Shown here piece after piece: positions 1-11,749 of a DNA stretch of 57,264 nucleotides (its first letter is position 1; every line of letters starts with the position of its first letter). The notes under the pieces were generated by a model that was not told the DNA's origin, ran no database searches, and saw nothing but the letters and a program-made list of their open reading frames with translations. Origin of the DNA: Entrophospora sp. SA101 (taxonomy: Eukaryota; Glomeromycota; Glomeromycetes; Entrophosporales; Entrophosporaceae); the NCBI GenBank assembly GCA_958430865.1, contig CAUDNR010001480.1, forward strand, positions 33,526 through 90,789, written 5' to 3'. Position numbers and translations under genes: made by a program.

Positions 1-660
1 TTAGTAAGTAAATAAATACTATATTTTTTTTGTCTATGTCTATAATCAGTGTTTTATCATCTTTATCATCGATCAAATTCATGATTTTGTATCCCGAATT
101 TTTAATTATAAATTCTTTGAATAACATCATCATATTAATATTTATATTCATCGGCAATAACACTATCAACTAGACTTATATATTACTAAGCTGCCGAGAC
201 AAATTTTAGGCTATATCTCCAGACATTATTAGAATTCCTTTTTTTAAATTGACGTGTGAAATTTAAAGCAACCAATCAATAAAGAAAATTTGAACTTGAA
301 CACCGGCAACTCTTGAGTACTACTTACATCCGATGTCACTAAAGCATGGCTTCCTGAAACGTTAATTCATGTGTTACTATATTTATTATTATTATTATTG
401 ACGTATTTATGTAATTAGTGTAATAGTAATAATTGATAGGAATATCCGTAGTATTTGAATTATAAATTATCTTGGATTTATTAGTTTTATGTCAATGATT
501 TACATTACGGCTGATGTTTTGTTTGTTTTGATAACGGTGGAATTCCATCCTAGTAGAGATTTGATCTTTAACGCCAAATAACTGCGGGTCGGGTCCTTGT
601 AATTTAGATCCAAACTTAACCTAATAATTGCTTGGGAAAGAAAAAAAATTAGAATATATA

Positions 661-681
661 CACTACATGGACAAAGTCGGG
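661..681 (+). repeat. Terminal-repeat-like motif, copy 1
   Basis: The motif begins CACTACATGGACAAAGTCGGG directly after a run of TATATA. It matches 1125-1146 apart from one base change and one A in the homopolymer. The style (CACTAYATGGACAAA then AGTCGGG) resembles the ends of Tc1/mariner-type elements, but no inverted partner was seen in this window, so the assignment is an inference. Confidence 0.4.
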
Positions 682-1124
682 CTCACTAACAATTAAAGAA
701 ATAAAAAATTTATTCGACGATATTTTCCCAAATTAATTGAGCAAAAAACCATTCTGAGTTTTTTGACAATTGATAGGAAATGATTTGAATGAGTATTTAT
801 CAGCTATGCTGTTTTGAATCTTTTTATAAACAATCATCATTTTTAATAAATTTTGAATAAATTCAACTGAAAGTCAAAAACATGGTGAAGTCATAAAATA
901 ATGTACCGAACCATAAAATAACTAAAATTGTTAATGTTCATTGAAAAAGTAGTGACTTGCACTATTCAAAAATATATTGAAATTATCACAAATGATCTCT
1001 TAATAAATTGATTGAGTGTGCCAAGGAGGGTTGAAAAATAACGAAATATTGTGTAATTTTGTATAATTTGGTGGACCTAAGTTGCGAAAATTATTTATTA
1101 TAACAATTAAAGAATCTATAAAAA

Positions 1125-1146
1125 CACTATATGGACAAAAGTCGGG
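1125..1146 (+). repeat. Terminal-repeat-like motif, copy 2
   Basis: This is the second, same-orientation copy of the motif at 661-681, 464 bases downstream. Its core is TATGGACAAAAGTCGGG. Two copies in the same direction suggest nested or truncated element ends rather than one complete element. Confidence 0.4.
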
Positions 1147-1530
1147 CGTACTTTTAAACAAAAATTGCATATATATGCGCACACACTTTTTCGAATCAAT
1201 AACTTGAATGCCAAATATTATCAAAACTACTAGCTGTAGAATTGTTATTAAAGATAAAATTGGTGGAAAGTGATGATTTACTGAAGTTTTTGATAAAGAT
1301 GATAAGTTTTGTGGTTATTTTGTTCAAAAGAAAAACTTCTAATTTAATACGTCATGTTTTTAGCTCAACAAGTAATCAAAGAAAGATCACACCTTTTTTA
1401 ACAAGGAAAGCGATTCCTACAAAGGTAAAGAAGATATACCCGAAAAAAAAAATAGTAAATTTTTCTTGTAATTTCTATTCAACATCGTTTAATAAAAAAG
1501 ATTGGGTCGGGATAAAAAAATAGTAATAAT

Positions 1531-1661
1531 AGTAATTCACAACAAATCGCATCCATTAGCATATCATACAAGTAGAATATTAAATGACGAATTTGCTAAA
1601 TTGAATTTAAGTAATGATAGCTTATTAAATTATGAAATAATTAATTTAAATATGATTTAGT
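1531..1661 (+). pseudogene. 3' tail of a TKL-type kinase (fragment)
   Basis: The translation carries the kinase family's C-terminal tail (HPLAYHTSRILNDEFAKL, then NLSNDSLLNYE) and stops at 1659-1661. Nothing upstream is kinase-derived. This is the left edge of the duplicated block: the same tail at 12442-12571 belongs to a longer broken kinase. Relative to that copy the first bases carry an 8-base deletion (between short ACAA repeats) and one substitution before perfect identity begins near 1550. Confidence 0.75.
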
Positions 1662-2173
1662 TGATAGGTTAGAGTCGGAGAATTGTTGATGGGTAGATAA
1701 TTATTTTTTATTATCTTTTAAATTTATTTTTGTTTTTATTCAAAAATAAATTTTCCAATTCAGAGTAAATGTTAAATGTAAAATGAACAATATTACATTT
1801 CGTTTGTCATAAATTCTTCTTGAAGTTGATTGTATTGTTGTGTCCCAGGGTGATTGATTACCAATTCATCATTTAAAGTCCGAAATCAAGGGATGAAGAT
1901 GGCGAGGATGGATAATATAAAGTTTTAATTGAATTTGAAATCAAAGTATTTTAAATGAAACAATCTAAAAAACGTGTCAAAGTGTAAAAGATTTTGTTAT
2001 GAAATTTGCATTCGGATTTACTTTTTTTTTTTTATTCACTCATTTATACTGTATTAATTAAGGAAATTCCCAAGACTCCGAATGAAATTGAGAAACAATT
2101 GGGTAAATTTCGATTTGCAAGAAATACAAAAAAGAAATTTTTTTTTTAAAAATATAAATATTAAAAAGTTAAA

Positions 2174-3651
2174 ATGTCCTTCAAAAAGTTATTAACACCA
2201 GGCAGAGAAAATTTAGTATATAAAATTTTTAATGAAATGAATGGTATTGCTCATTCTGCTTTTCCAACTACTTCTAATTCTGAGAAAATAGAATAAGTTA
2301 TTTTTTACAATTAGTCAAAGAAAACCAAAAACTATCAGAAAATGAAAAGAAATATTGTAGAGAAGAGTTTATTTATAATTTCGAATTAAAAAATGCAATT
2401 CATAAATATGGTGAACCAAGAGAATGCAATAATTGTAAAACAACAAGATACTCTGATAAATTTTGTGAAAAGTGTATTAGTCTACACTTACAGAGCCTTT
2501 TCAGTACTTGGACATCTGGCAATGAGATAATTGATGGTTTTATTCAAAAATGTCAGCAGCTTTCATCTCTTCCAGCTATAATTATAGAATGGATACCTCA
2601 TGAACAATTTTATGATGTAGAAAAACTAACAGAAGGTGGATTCAGTTCTATTTATACTGCTACATGGACAAGAGGAGATATTTATGATTATGATGAAAAT
2701 AAAAGGAGTTTAATTATTTTGGGACTCATCTTGTAGTATTAAAATCATTAAATAATTCAGGTAATCCAGGAAAAGCTTTTTTTGATGAGGTAATTGATCT
2801 TATTTAAAATAAACCATTTATTTTAAATTAATTAATTTTATTTATATAATTGATTTCAGGCATTGAATTATTGTAAAATTAAATCAAACTCAATTGTTTC
2901 TTGTGATGGTATAACTAAATTCCCAGAAAATGGAAATTATGCAATGGTGCTTACTTATGTATTAGATGGAAATTTAAGAGATTATATACAAAAAAATCAT
3001 TATAATTTAACATTAAAAGATAGAATTAATATTTTTAGGGGTTTATGTGAAGCATTATATTTTATACATGAAAAAGATTTAATTCATTGTGATTTACATA
3101 GTGGTAATATATTATTTCAGGGTGAATGTTATATCACAGATTTAGGATTATGTGGACCAGTTGATGAAGAATCATCAAATAAAATTTATGGAATTGTATC
3201 TTATATTGCACCAGAACTATTTAAAGGAAAAAAATACACAAAAGAAACAAATATCTATAGTGTTGGGATGTTAATGTGGGAAATATTTGCAGGTCATCCA
3301 CCATTTGATGATAGAGCTCATAATCGTGACTTAATGTCTAATATATGTGCAGGTTTATGACCACCAATATTACCAGGAATGCCTAGTGATTATGCACAAA
3401 TGATGCAAAGGTGTTGGGATGTGGATGCAGCCAAGAGACCAACTATTGGAGAACTTCGTAAATTTGCTGATAATCAACAAAAAGAAATTATCAATAATAA
3501 TCATGATAATAATAGCATTATTAGTATTAGTAGTGATTCACAACAAGTACACAAATCACATCCATTAGCATATCATACAAGTAGAATATTAAATGATGAA
3601 TTTGCTAAATTGAATTTAAGTAATGATAGCTTATTAAATTATGAAATTTAA
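2174..3651 (+). pseudogene. Broken TKL-type kinase (copy A)
   Basis: This aligns along its whole length with the intact kinase at 18928-20460. It starts MSFKKLL and keeps the cysteine knuckle (CNNC, then CEKC), the glycine loop EGGFSSIY, HCDLHSGN, a DLG in place of DFG, and the C-lobe. The intron at 2790-2859 is preserved. Breaks: a 4-base deletion near 2286 gives a frameshift and a stop at about 2296; a second frameshift lies near 2705; the codon that is CGA in the intact gene is TGA at 3358-3360. The intact copy's ATG just after the intron is TTG here. The reading frame resumes after the stop and runs to 3651, so decay is fairly recent. Confidence 0.85.
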
Positions 3652-4263
3652 ATAGTTGGTTAATTAATTAATTTAAATATGATTAAAGTAGTTAAGTTGG
3701 AGAATTAGGTGTATTGTTGATGGTTAGATAATTAATTATTTTTGTTATCTTTTATATTTATTATTCAAATATAAATTTGATTGATTTCTTCAATTCAGAA
3801 TAATTTTCCTGATGTTAAAATGTTAAATGTGAAATGAACAATACTACATTTCATTTTTCATAAATTCTTCTTGAAGTTGATTGTATTGTTGTATTCCAGA
3901 TGATTGATTACTAATTCATCATTTAAAGTCCAAAATCAAGGGATAAAGATGGTGAGGATGGATAAGAAAGTTTGACTGAATTTGAAATCAAATATTTTAA
4001 ATAAAACAAGGAAAAAAACATGTCAAAGTGTAAAAGATTTTGTTATGAAATTTGCATTTGGATTCTTTTTTTGCTTTCATTCCAGTCTAGCACACTCATT
4101 TATAATTAAGAAAATTTCCAAGATTCCAAATGATTAGGAATGTGAAAATTATGAAAGAGAAATTTAAGCATCTATAATGCTAAAGGAATACAAAAAAATT
4201 TAATAATTTTTGATTTGCAAATTAAAAATAAAATACCACAAAAAAGAAATTAAAAATGTTAAA

Positions 4264-5030
4264 ATGTCCTTCATTAAGTTATTAACACAGAAAAGGGATA
4301 GTACTTAAAATCATAACGAAATGAATCTTATTGCTTATTCTGTTTTTCCAACTAATTCTAATTCTGATAATGAAAATAGAAAAAGTTATTTTTTACAATT
4401 AGTCAAAGAAAACAAAGAACAGTTAGAAAATGAAAATGAATTTTGTAAAGAAAAGCTTATTTATGATTTTGAATTAATGAATGCAATTCATAAACTTGGT
4501 GAATCAAGAGAATGCAATAATTGTAAAACAACAACTTTCATCTCTTCCAAATAGAATTTAAGAATGGATACCTTATGAGCAATTTTATGATGTAGGAAAA
4601 TTAACAGAAGGTGGATTCAGTTCTATTTATACTGCTATGTGGTGGAATTGATAATTATGGCAAGAATAAAAAATGAGTTTAATTATTTTGCAGTCAGACT
4701 GTAGTATTAAAATCATTTAAATGATTCAAATAATCCAGGAAAACCTTTCTTTGATGAGGTAATTGATCTTATTTAAAATAAACCAAATTAATGGAATTTT
4801 ATTTATATAATTAATTTCAGGCATTGGATTATTGTAAAATAAATCAGTCTCAGCTGTCAATTGTCATGGTATAACCAAATTCCCAAAAAATGGAAATTAT
4901 GCTATTTATGTGAAGAGGGAAATTTAAGAGATTATATATATCGGATTTTTATGAACCATTCATTCATTATATTTTATAGATCTAATTCATTGTGATTTAT
5001 ATAGCGGTAATATATTATTGCAAGGGGTTA
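4264..5030 (+). pseudogene. Heavily decayed TKL-type kinase (copy B)
   Basis: The start MSFIKLLTQKR resembles copy A, then stops after 14 codons. A 77-codon frame at 4321-4554 carries the family N-terminus up to the first Cys pair (CNNC). About 130 bases covering the second Cys pair are deleted. Remnants of the glycine loop, the splice junctions (GATGAG/GTAATT and TTTCAG/GCATTG) and the catalytic loop follow with many stops. Homology ends near 5030. It lies 613 bases after copy A in the same orientation, which suggests old tandem duplication. Confidence 0.85.
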
Positions 5031-5434
5031 GATGGCATAGTGAAAGTTTTTTGTTACGCGAAATGTTATAGAGAACCCATTGCTCCTGAATATATATAGT
5101 TGTTACCTCTCTAAATTGGAGATCAAGTTCAGATCCGATTCAAAATCCAGTTTATCACTTACTTTTTATTGCCAGAATGTTTGCCGTGTATTGTAAAGTT
5201 ACATTGCACGATATAAAAAATTAGTGTAACATTTCAAATTTCCACCAAGACAAAAAGAATCAAAAATTTTTTTTTTTTTTAATATGAGTAAACAAAAATA
5301 TTTGGTTTAATTATACAATAAATATTTTCATTTGCTATTGTCCTTTAAATATTTATTATTATACTACTCTTGTGCGAAAACAGCAAAAATTTAAATTGCG
5401 ACAACTGCCAATAAGAAAACTTCAAAATAAAGTT

Positions 5435-6610
5435 TTAATCACATATAAACTATATTTAAAACATAGGACACATACGAATCCTAATTGCTTTCTATTTGTC
5501 ATGTTTTTGCAACTGAAAAACTTATCTGTTTATGGTCCAAAACGTCAGGATTGAGCGAAACAGATACTTGGCTGAAAAGAAAATTGTGTTTCGCCTTAGA
5601 TGTTTTTTGTGCGATGTCTGCCCATTAGGTTTTCATCTTGCTCTGACGTTTCGAATCATTCAAAATGACCAAAAACTTATGGTTTTGACTTGGAACCTTT
5701 ATCTCAGATCGTCAAAGGCTTGTCACGCAACACGTTAGTATCAATGTTAACTGGGCACGAGACCGGGATTCAAAAAGACTTTTTTATATTGTCAATTTTT
5801 AATAATTCTTCGATTATTGATTATTTAAAGGATAATGGATGATTTTTTCAGGTATTTTTTTTTTTTTTGATCTTGACCGTTTGAGGGGTGGTGGATGGCT
5901 GAATAAGAAAAAATTTCCTTTCGGAGAAAATAAATAAAATCCATCAAAAATTTTGTTTTTTTCCAATTGATCCATCCGATTGACCTTGGATGAATAAATA
6001 AATGAATAAATAAAACAAGCAAATTTGCCGCTCGAATTTTTTTTACTCGCTTGCTTTTTGTCTAGCATTAAAATAATTTCTTTGATTTATTCAAAAGGTA
6101 AATAAGTTTGCCTCTTGAACATACTTTGCTTGCTTGCCTTTTGTCTAGTATACCAAAAAAACCAACGATGTCATCCATTTTATCACCAATCATATTCATG
6201 AAGTCAGTCAGCAGAACACGCATAGTGACTGTGTCATGTGGAAGATCAAGAATACGTGGAGGTAAATTACAAAGTGTTCAGAGTAAACGATGCCGACAAC
6301 GCCATTATTTTTCTAATTTAAATTTAATTAATTGATTATCAGGGCCTGAAATATTATTATTATAGATTTATTGATCGTTCGTTTAAAAAAATCTTTCAAT
6401 GTATCGATTGAAAGAATAAAAATTAATTTTGAATGGCTTACTTGGGTGCAGAATTCTGATTGGCTAATACTAATTTGTATTTCACAAAACTCTGTTGCGT
6501 TGAGTCAAGCTTCTTGTAAAAAATTTGTGGAGAATTACTTCAAAAAACAAATTAAACACTTTCCTACGAACAAATAGTTTAATTATAGTGAAAATATAAG
6601 TACATGACAT
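5435..6610. other. Non-coding stretch, no recognised gene
   Basis: Several frames of 60-85 codons occur on both strands, none with a motif I recognise. A near-repeat of CTTGCTT...TTTTGTCTAG appears at about 6045-6065 and 6120-6150. The words TTCTGATTGGCTAAT and ATTTCACA near 6455-6485 recur at about 32147-32175, so part of this is dispersed repeat. Confidence 0.4.
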
Positions 6611-6639
6611 ATGTAATGGAACCATTGGTGTGATCGTCA

Positions 6640-7080
6640 AAAGTTGTTGATGACAATAATGTTGAATTTACCATTTCTACAAATGACAACATAATAAAGA
6701 TTAATGTTCAAAAAACCGTTTCATATCTCGACATCAATGGTACCTGAGCTTCGAGAAGTCTGTTCCCGATCCAGAATGCATTCGCGCTTACCATTCACAA
6801 GTCACAGAGCCTCACGTTACTACAAAGGTATGTTTGCCACAGGACAGATTTATGTGACGATGAACAGAATCCTCCTGGGATTCGGTAAATATATATACGG
6901 TCCTTCAATTTTGATTGTTTAAAGGTAGACAAAAATGTTCTTGTTGCAATTGCTAAAGCAAAAATTACAAATTTTGTGAAAACGTTGATCGCGCCAAAAA
7001 CAGGCACGGCTAGACGTAAAAAGAGACAATCGGCAAAAAACTTGCACAAAAGTCACACGACTTGCGGGTTTTGGAAGGAA
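6640..7080 (+). pseudogene. Decayed PIF1-like helicase, C-terminal part
   Basis: Across frames the sequence reads as the end of a PIF1-family DNA helicase. A piece resembling 'VQKTVSYLDINGT' is followed by an in-frame TGA, then FPIQNAFALTIHKSQSLTL (helicase motif VI region), then MFATGQIYVTMNR (usually GQxYVAxSR), then VDKNVLVAIAKAK. At least one stop and two frame changes separate these. The same region is better preserved at 53012-53330. PIF1-like helicases are abundant in these genomes and are often linked to Helitrons; no Rep domain is visible here. Confidence 0.75.
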
Positions 7081-7269
7081 ATCGTGACACGGCAAATGTT
7101 CAATCTTTTTTTTGTATTAATAAATAAGGAAATCCGTTACACGACATAATTAATAATAATGAATTCGCTCGCAATTTTGCAAATATTTAGCAAATATTAA
7201 GTCATGTATGTGTGTATTTTGTTTATATAAAAAAAAAATTTAAAAAAAAAAAATTTTAAAATAAAAATA

Positions 7270-9256
7270 ATGCCTTACTCACAATTACACACTTTACAAA
7301 AAAATGACAACAATAACATTAATACTAATAAAAGGTATTATTGTTATAGACATAAATTAGATCTAAAGAGAAATTCTATGAATTCTAATGAATCTACCAT
7401 GCTTGAAAATTTACAACAGGTAATTAATTAATTTATCCATCTTAAGTACCACTTTATACTATTTTATATATACATAAAATCAATTATTATCCTATTTTTA
7501 ATCATATAATAAGATGCCAACACAAGAAAAACAAACAATTGAACAAATATCATCATTATTTTCTAAACTTTCTTTAAAAAGTCGAAATATTGCTTTAGAA
7601 GGTTTATTGCACCAATGCTGCTCAACACAATTATCATTTCTTTCAAATAGATTAGAGGATTTGAATCGAATAGATTTTATTGCCCACCTTCCAGAGGAAC
7701 TCTCACTTCATATTCTTTCTTATTTGGATGCAACCTCGCTGTGTCATGCAGCTCAAGTTTCCAAACCATGGAAATTATTAGCTGATGATGATCAGGTGTG
7801 GCATAAATTATGTGAACAACACATTGATAAAAAATGTTATAAATGTGGTTGGGGACTTCCTTTATTGGAAAAAAGAAAACATATGAATAGAAGAAGAATC
7901 CTTCAAAATCCATCACCGTCACCATCACCATCACCTTCATCGCCATCATCGCCATCATCACCACCATCATCATCTACTCGTCATTTAAATATTTTAGATG
8001 ACGATAACAATAATAATAATAACTTAGTAATGACATCATGCTCTTCTGTTCCACTTACATCAACATCAACATCAACATCAACATCAACATCAGATAGTAT
8101 AAAAAGAGACACAAAACGTTTGTGCACAGCATCACTTAGGTCTGCGCTGTTATATTCAGATGATGATAATAATAATAATAACAATAATAATTGTCAAGTA
8201 ATAACCACTAAACCCTGGAAAGAAATCTATTCAGAGCGTCTTGCCGTTGAAAGAAACTGGCGAAAAGGTATGTATAATGCCCGTGTGTTGAAAGGACATC
8301 GAGACGGGGTAACCTGCCTACAGTTCAACGATGAGAAGAATATTCTAATTAGTGGGTCTTATGACGCAACTGTTAGAATATGGGATATTGAAAAAGGAGA
8401 AACTGTGCGTATACTCACAGGACATCTGAATTGTGTCAAAACACTACAATTCGATGATGTCAAGCTTATAACAGGCTCTTTGGACCATACGATAAAATTA
8501 TGGAATTATAAGACGGGGCAGTGTATCAGGACGTTTTGTGGACACGCGGATGGAGTTAATTCTATACATTTCAATGAACGGATACTTGCTAGTGGATCAG
8601 CCGATTGGACGGTTAGGGTCTGGGATTTTACATCATGCGAACAGTATGCCCTGAGAGGCCACACGGATCGTGTAAACTGTGTTATAATTTACAAACAGTC
8701 ACAAGTCTTATCTTCGTCAGATGACTGTACGATAAGAGTATGGGATTTACCAACAAAATCTTGTGTGCGAGTATTTACGGGGCATAGATTACAAGTACCG
8801 TCGATAGAATTTGCCTCCCTATCGATGTTTTCAAAAATGTTTTCTTCAGTTCATCAAGAAAGCAATAATAATGATGGTAGTAATAATAATGATGACGACG
8901 GTGATAGCATTGATGTACAAAGATGCGACGGAGGAGTTCATGAAAACGAAGATTTACCTATTATTGTGTCGGGTTCGCTCGACAATACAATAAAAATCTG
9001 GTGTTTTCAAACGGGAAAATGTTGTAAAACGTTATTTGGTCATCTTGAAGGTGTTTGGACTCTAGCATTAGATAGATTGAGGTTAGTGAGTGGTTCACAA
9101 GATAATTTGGTGAAGATTTGGGATAAGGATACTGGATATGATTTACACACCCTGGAAGGACATAGCCAACCAGTGACATGTGTCGCATTGAGCGACACGA
9201 AAATTATTAGTGGCAGTGATGACAAAGAAATTAGAATTTGGGATTTTAAAGTTTAG
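7270..9256 (+). CDS. F-box/WD40 protein, MET30/sconB type (SCF substrate receptor)
   Basis: Two exons, 7270-7419 and 7514-9256, are separated by a phase-0 intron (GTAATT...ATAAG), giving 630 aa. The ATG at 7514 could be taken as the start, but the upstream exon encodes CYRHKLDLK, matching the CYRHxPDL motif near the N-terminus of fungal Met30/SconB, so I start at 7270. Next come an F-box at about residues 106-150 (LPEELSLHILSYLD), the family-typical CEQHIDKKCYKCGWGLPLLE, long Ser/Pro, Thr/Ser and Asn runs (repeat-coded), and seven WD40 repeats from about residue 305 to the end (GHRDGV to RIWDFKV). Asn/Asp inserts lengthen repeat 5. By family, it recruits substrates to SCF ubiquitin ligase; in yeasts and moulds this controls sulfur metabolism and the cell cycle. 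Calling it the orthologue is a family-level inference. Confidence 0.88.
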
Positions 9257-11100
9257 TTAGGAACCAGGAGATTAATGAGATTTTAATGAAATGTCACAAA
9301 TTAATTAATAAATTAAATGAATATATTATCATAATTAAGTTATCATGACTATATTTTTATTGTATTTTTTTAATTATTTAATTTATTTAATTAAAATTAC
9401 GCCTATATATTATACTTTATTTTTGGAATGATTTGTTTAAATACTATTACTTGAGAAGTTACATATATATATATATATAATTCAGATTTTCAGCAGGTCA
9501 AATTGATCATTTCAAAAAAATGATGATATTGCAATATCAAGTTGATCAACTTGATTGTTATAACAATAACATAAAATTAAAGTATTTTTTTACTATCGCG
9601 AGGCATCACATCAGAAAAAAGTTGACAGATAATAATAGTATTAGTATTTAGATTAATTGGGCGATAATTTCTTGATCTTATTACCATCATCATTGCTAAT
9701 TAGTATTCATTAAATTTTATGTTATTAGAAAAATTCCAGGGATAAATTTATTTCTTTATTAATTAGTTTTATTAATTAGTTTTTTCCCAAATGAATTAGG
9801 TGATGCCAATTCACTAAAGAAAAGCATTTATGTGGGCATTTTTAATTATTGTCCATGTATATAAATCTTTATAGTTTAAGAAAAAGAAAATAAATATGTG
9901 TAGGATTATCTTGTATAAGAATATGATTAATTATGTTGTGTTATATTGCATCATCCATAAGGAAAATGTTGACATGTTTTACTGTAATCCTTGTGTTATT
10001 ATTCATGCAAAACCCTAACTACTTTTGGTTAATTAATTTAAATCTTTGCTTCTTTTCCTCTTTGTACTTCTTTAATTATCGACCGTGATGATGGTGATGG
10101 CCTTCGATTTTTTTAAAAAATACCCAATAGAAATTACAGTAATGATCTAGATCATTATGAAATTTGTCCGATTGAATTGGTGATCGATAGCAACATGTGG
10201 ATTATTTCGCTATGATAATTTTTTTTTTGGATAAATACAAAATTGTTCTTTCTAACAATAGCATATAAAGAGATATATCATCGTCATCATCAAATAAGGC
10301 AAAATGGGTATAATGGACATACTCCTTTTCAAAGACACATGGTGACAAGGCCTTGCAATTTGACAATGAAAAAATAGTTTCAAGTTCAGGTAACTGATAT
10401 CCACGAGTTATTCGGAGAAAAAAAAAATGTTGCTGCCTCCACTGCAAAAGCTTTTACAAAATTAATTCCAAAAAGAAAACCATCAAAGTGATTCAATGAT
10501 GGATAGAAAATAAGAAATCGTGGATGATATAAAGAAAAAATGATATATAAAAGGCGAAGAAGATCTTATTAGTAGTGATAATAGTGTAGCATCCAATGGT
10601 TTTGGGCCTGAATATTTTCCTCCCATGTAATTACTCTGGTGGTTTTTATCTTATTTAATTATATTCATATTAAAATAAGTAAGGCATGACTTATCTTTTG
10701 TTGTTTAATACATACATGTCTTTTAAAATGTTTATGTTGATTATATATATATATACTGATGTTGTTGACCATATTAATATTTAACGCCCGCTAATTCCTC
10801 CAACTGAATTTTATTATCAATAATGTTTTGAGAAGCATTAGGTCAAAAAATCAAAGTGAATGCTATGATGTCACGCTTTTTTTACGTGCTTACATCTCTC
10901 TAATTTTTTTAAAAAAGTCTTCGTTAACACAGGATAAATGATGGAAAGAAACCAAAATTCGTCTACACAGTTGTAGTTGGGCATTTGTTTTTGTTTGCTT
11001 ACCCCTACAATTTTGTAGAATATATATTATTGTTTTCTAATTAAATTAATATTAACAACTGGAAAAAAATTTTAATTTGTATAAATTAATTAATTTATAT
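9257..11100. other. Long non-coding stretch after the F-box/WD40 gene
   Basis: AT-rich DNA with TA microsatellites near 9464-9479 and 10744-10755. A minus-strand frame at 10202-10447 (81 codons) contains a leucine-rich-looking patch (LPELETIFSLSNCKAL) that could be a worn F-box/LRR remnant. That is too weak to call. Confidence 0.4.
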
Positions 11101-11179
11101 ATTTGGTACGTAGCCAGATTAAAGACTTGACTTCCTGTGCTTGCTTAGAGAAACGAATGACAATAGTGATAATTATCAG

Positions 11180-11480
11180 ACGACAAGAATCAATTTTTGA
11201 CGCTATTGCTTGTCAAAAACAAAACATCCTTTTCACTCGAGCAGGAGGTAAATTATTCCTATCATATATTTTTATAATTATTATCATTCTCATTGTTTTT
11301 ATGATGATATTTATTATTGTATTAGGGACTGGCAAAAAATTTCTATTAACAAGAGTAATTTCAGCTCTTAAAAACATTTATCGTGACGAAAAAGTAGCCG
11401 TGACGTCTACAGCACTTAACATGGGATCACGTTACGATATTTTTGATTGCACATTTCCCACTCTGATTGGTTTGAAGTTT
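11180..11480 (+). pseudogene. PIF1-like helicase, N-terminal Walker A fragment
   Basis: The translation RQESIFDAIACQKQNILFTR followed by AG matches the start of the PIF1 helicase core (Q...IFDAI...NxFFTGxAG). It is interrupted by a putative intron from GTAAAT (about 11248) to TTAG (about 11325) and resumes GTGKKFLLTRVISAL, which completes a Walker A, then VAVTSTALNMGS in place of the usual VAVTASTGIAA. The Walker A Ser/Thr is Lys here and no later helicase motif follows, so it is a truncated relic. Kinase-derived sequence begins about 270 bases downstream. Confidence 0.7.
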
Positions 11481-11749
11481 CTTTCTCAAAAAAAAAATTT
11501 AACTACTTTTCTTTAATCTTAAGGATTTCTTTATCATGTCGATTCATATCAATTTAGCTGAAGAAAATTCAAAGAAAAATTACGATTTTTATGAAAAAAT
11601 ATTCGTATCAATAATAAATGATAGTAAGGGGAAAGATAATGTTTTTTTAAAGTAGAAATTTTCGATATTGACGTGTGAGTGGTGACTGGTCGGGAGGAGT
11701 AATTTTGTTAAATGGAAATCCATCAAAGCGCTGATAAAATTTGGTTGTT

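Larger units (their letters stand above)
1..1530. other. AT-rich non-coding stretch
   Basis: I recognise no gene here. The open frames at 1000-1224 (minus) and 1242-1523 (plus) are low-complexity Lys/Ile/Phe-rich translations with no motif I know and no splice partners, so I do not call them. The stretch contains two copies of a terminal-repeat-like motif, listed separately, and ends where kinase-derived sequence begins. Confidence 0.5.
1542..5434. repeat. Direct segmental duplication, left copy (3.9 kb)
   Basis: The block matches 12452-16345 at a constant offset of 10,911. In every stretch I compared from about 1550 onward I saw no difference, including introns, intergenic DNA and a 14-T homopolymer. 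It contains a kinase tail and two broken kinase genes. The right boundary follows AAAATAAAGTT at 5434, after which the copies diverge completely. It is either a very recent duplication or an assembly duplication. Confidence 0.9.

Noticed and set aside
3354..3378. The premature stop in kinase copy A lies inside a GTTTATG...ATTACCAG stretch that starts with GT and ends with AG, as if it were a 24-nt intron removing the stop.
   Set aside because: 24 nt is far shorter than every other intron here (38 nt or more), there is no donor consensus beyond GT, and the intact gene encodes this stretch as normal protein.
7677..8184. Minus-strand frames rich in Met/Val/Asp and Leu/Ser opposite the F-box/WD40 gene.
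   Set aside because: They are translations of the reverse of CAT/TCA and AAT repeats that encode Ser, Thr and Asn runs in the real gene.
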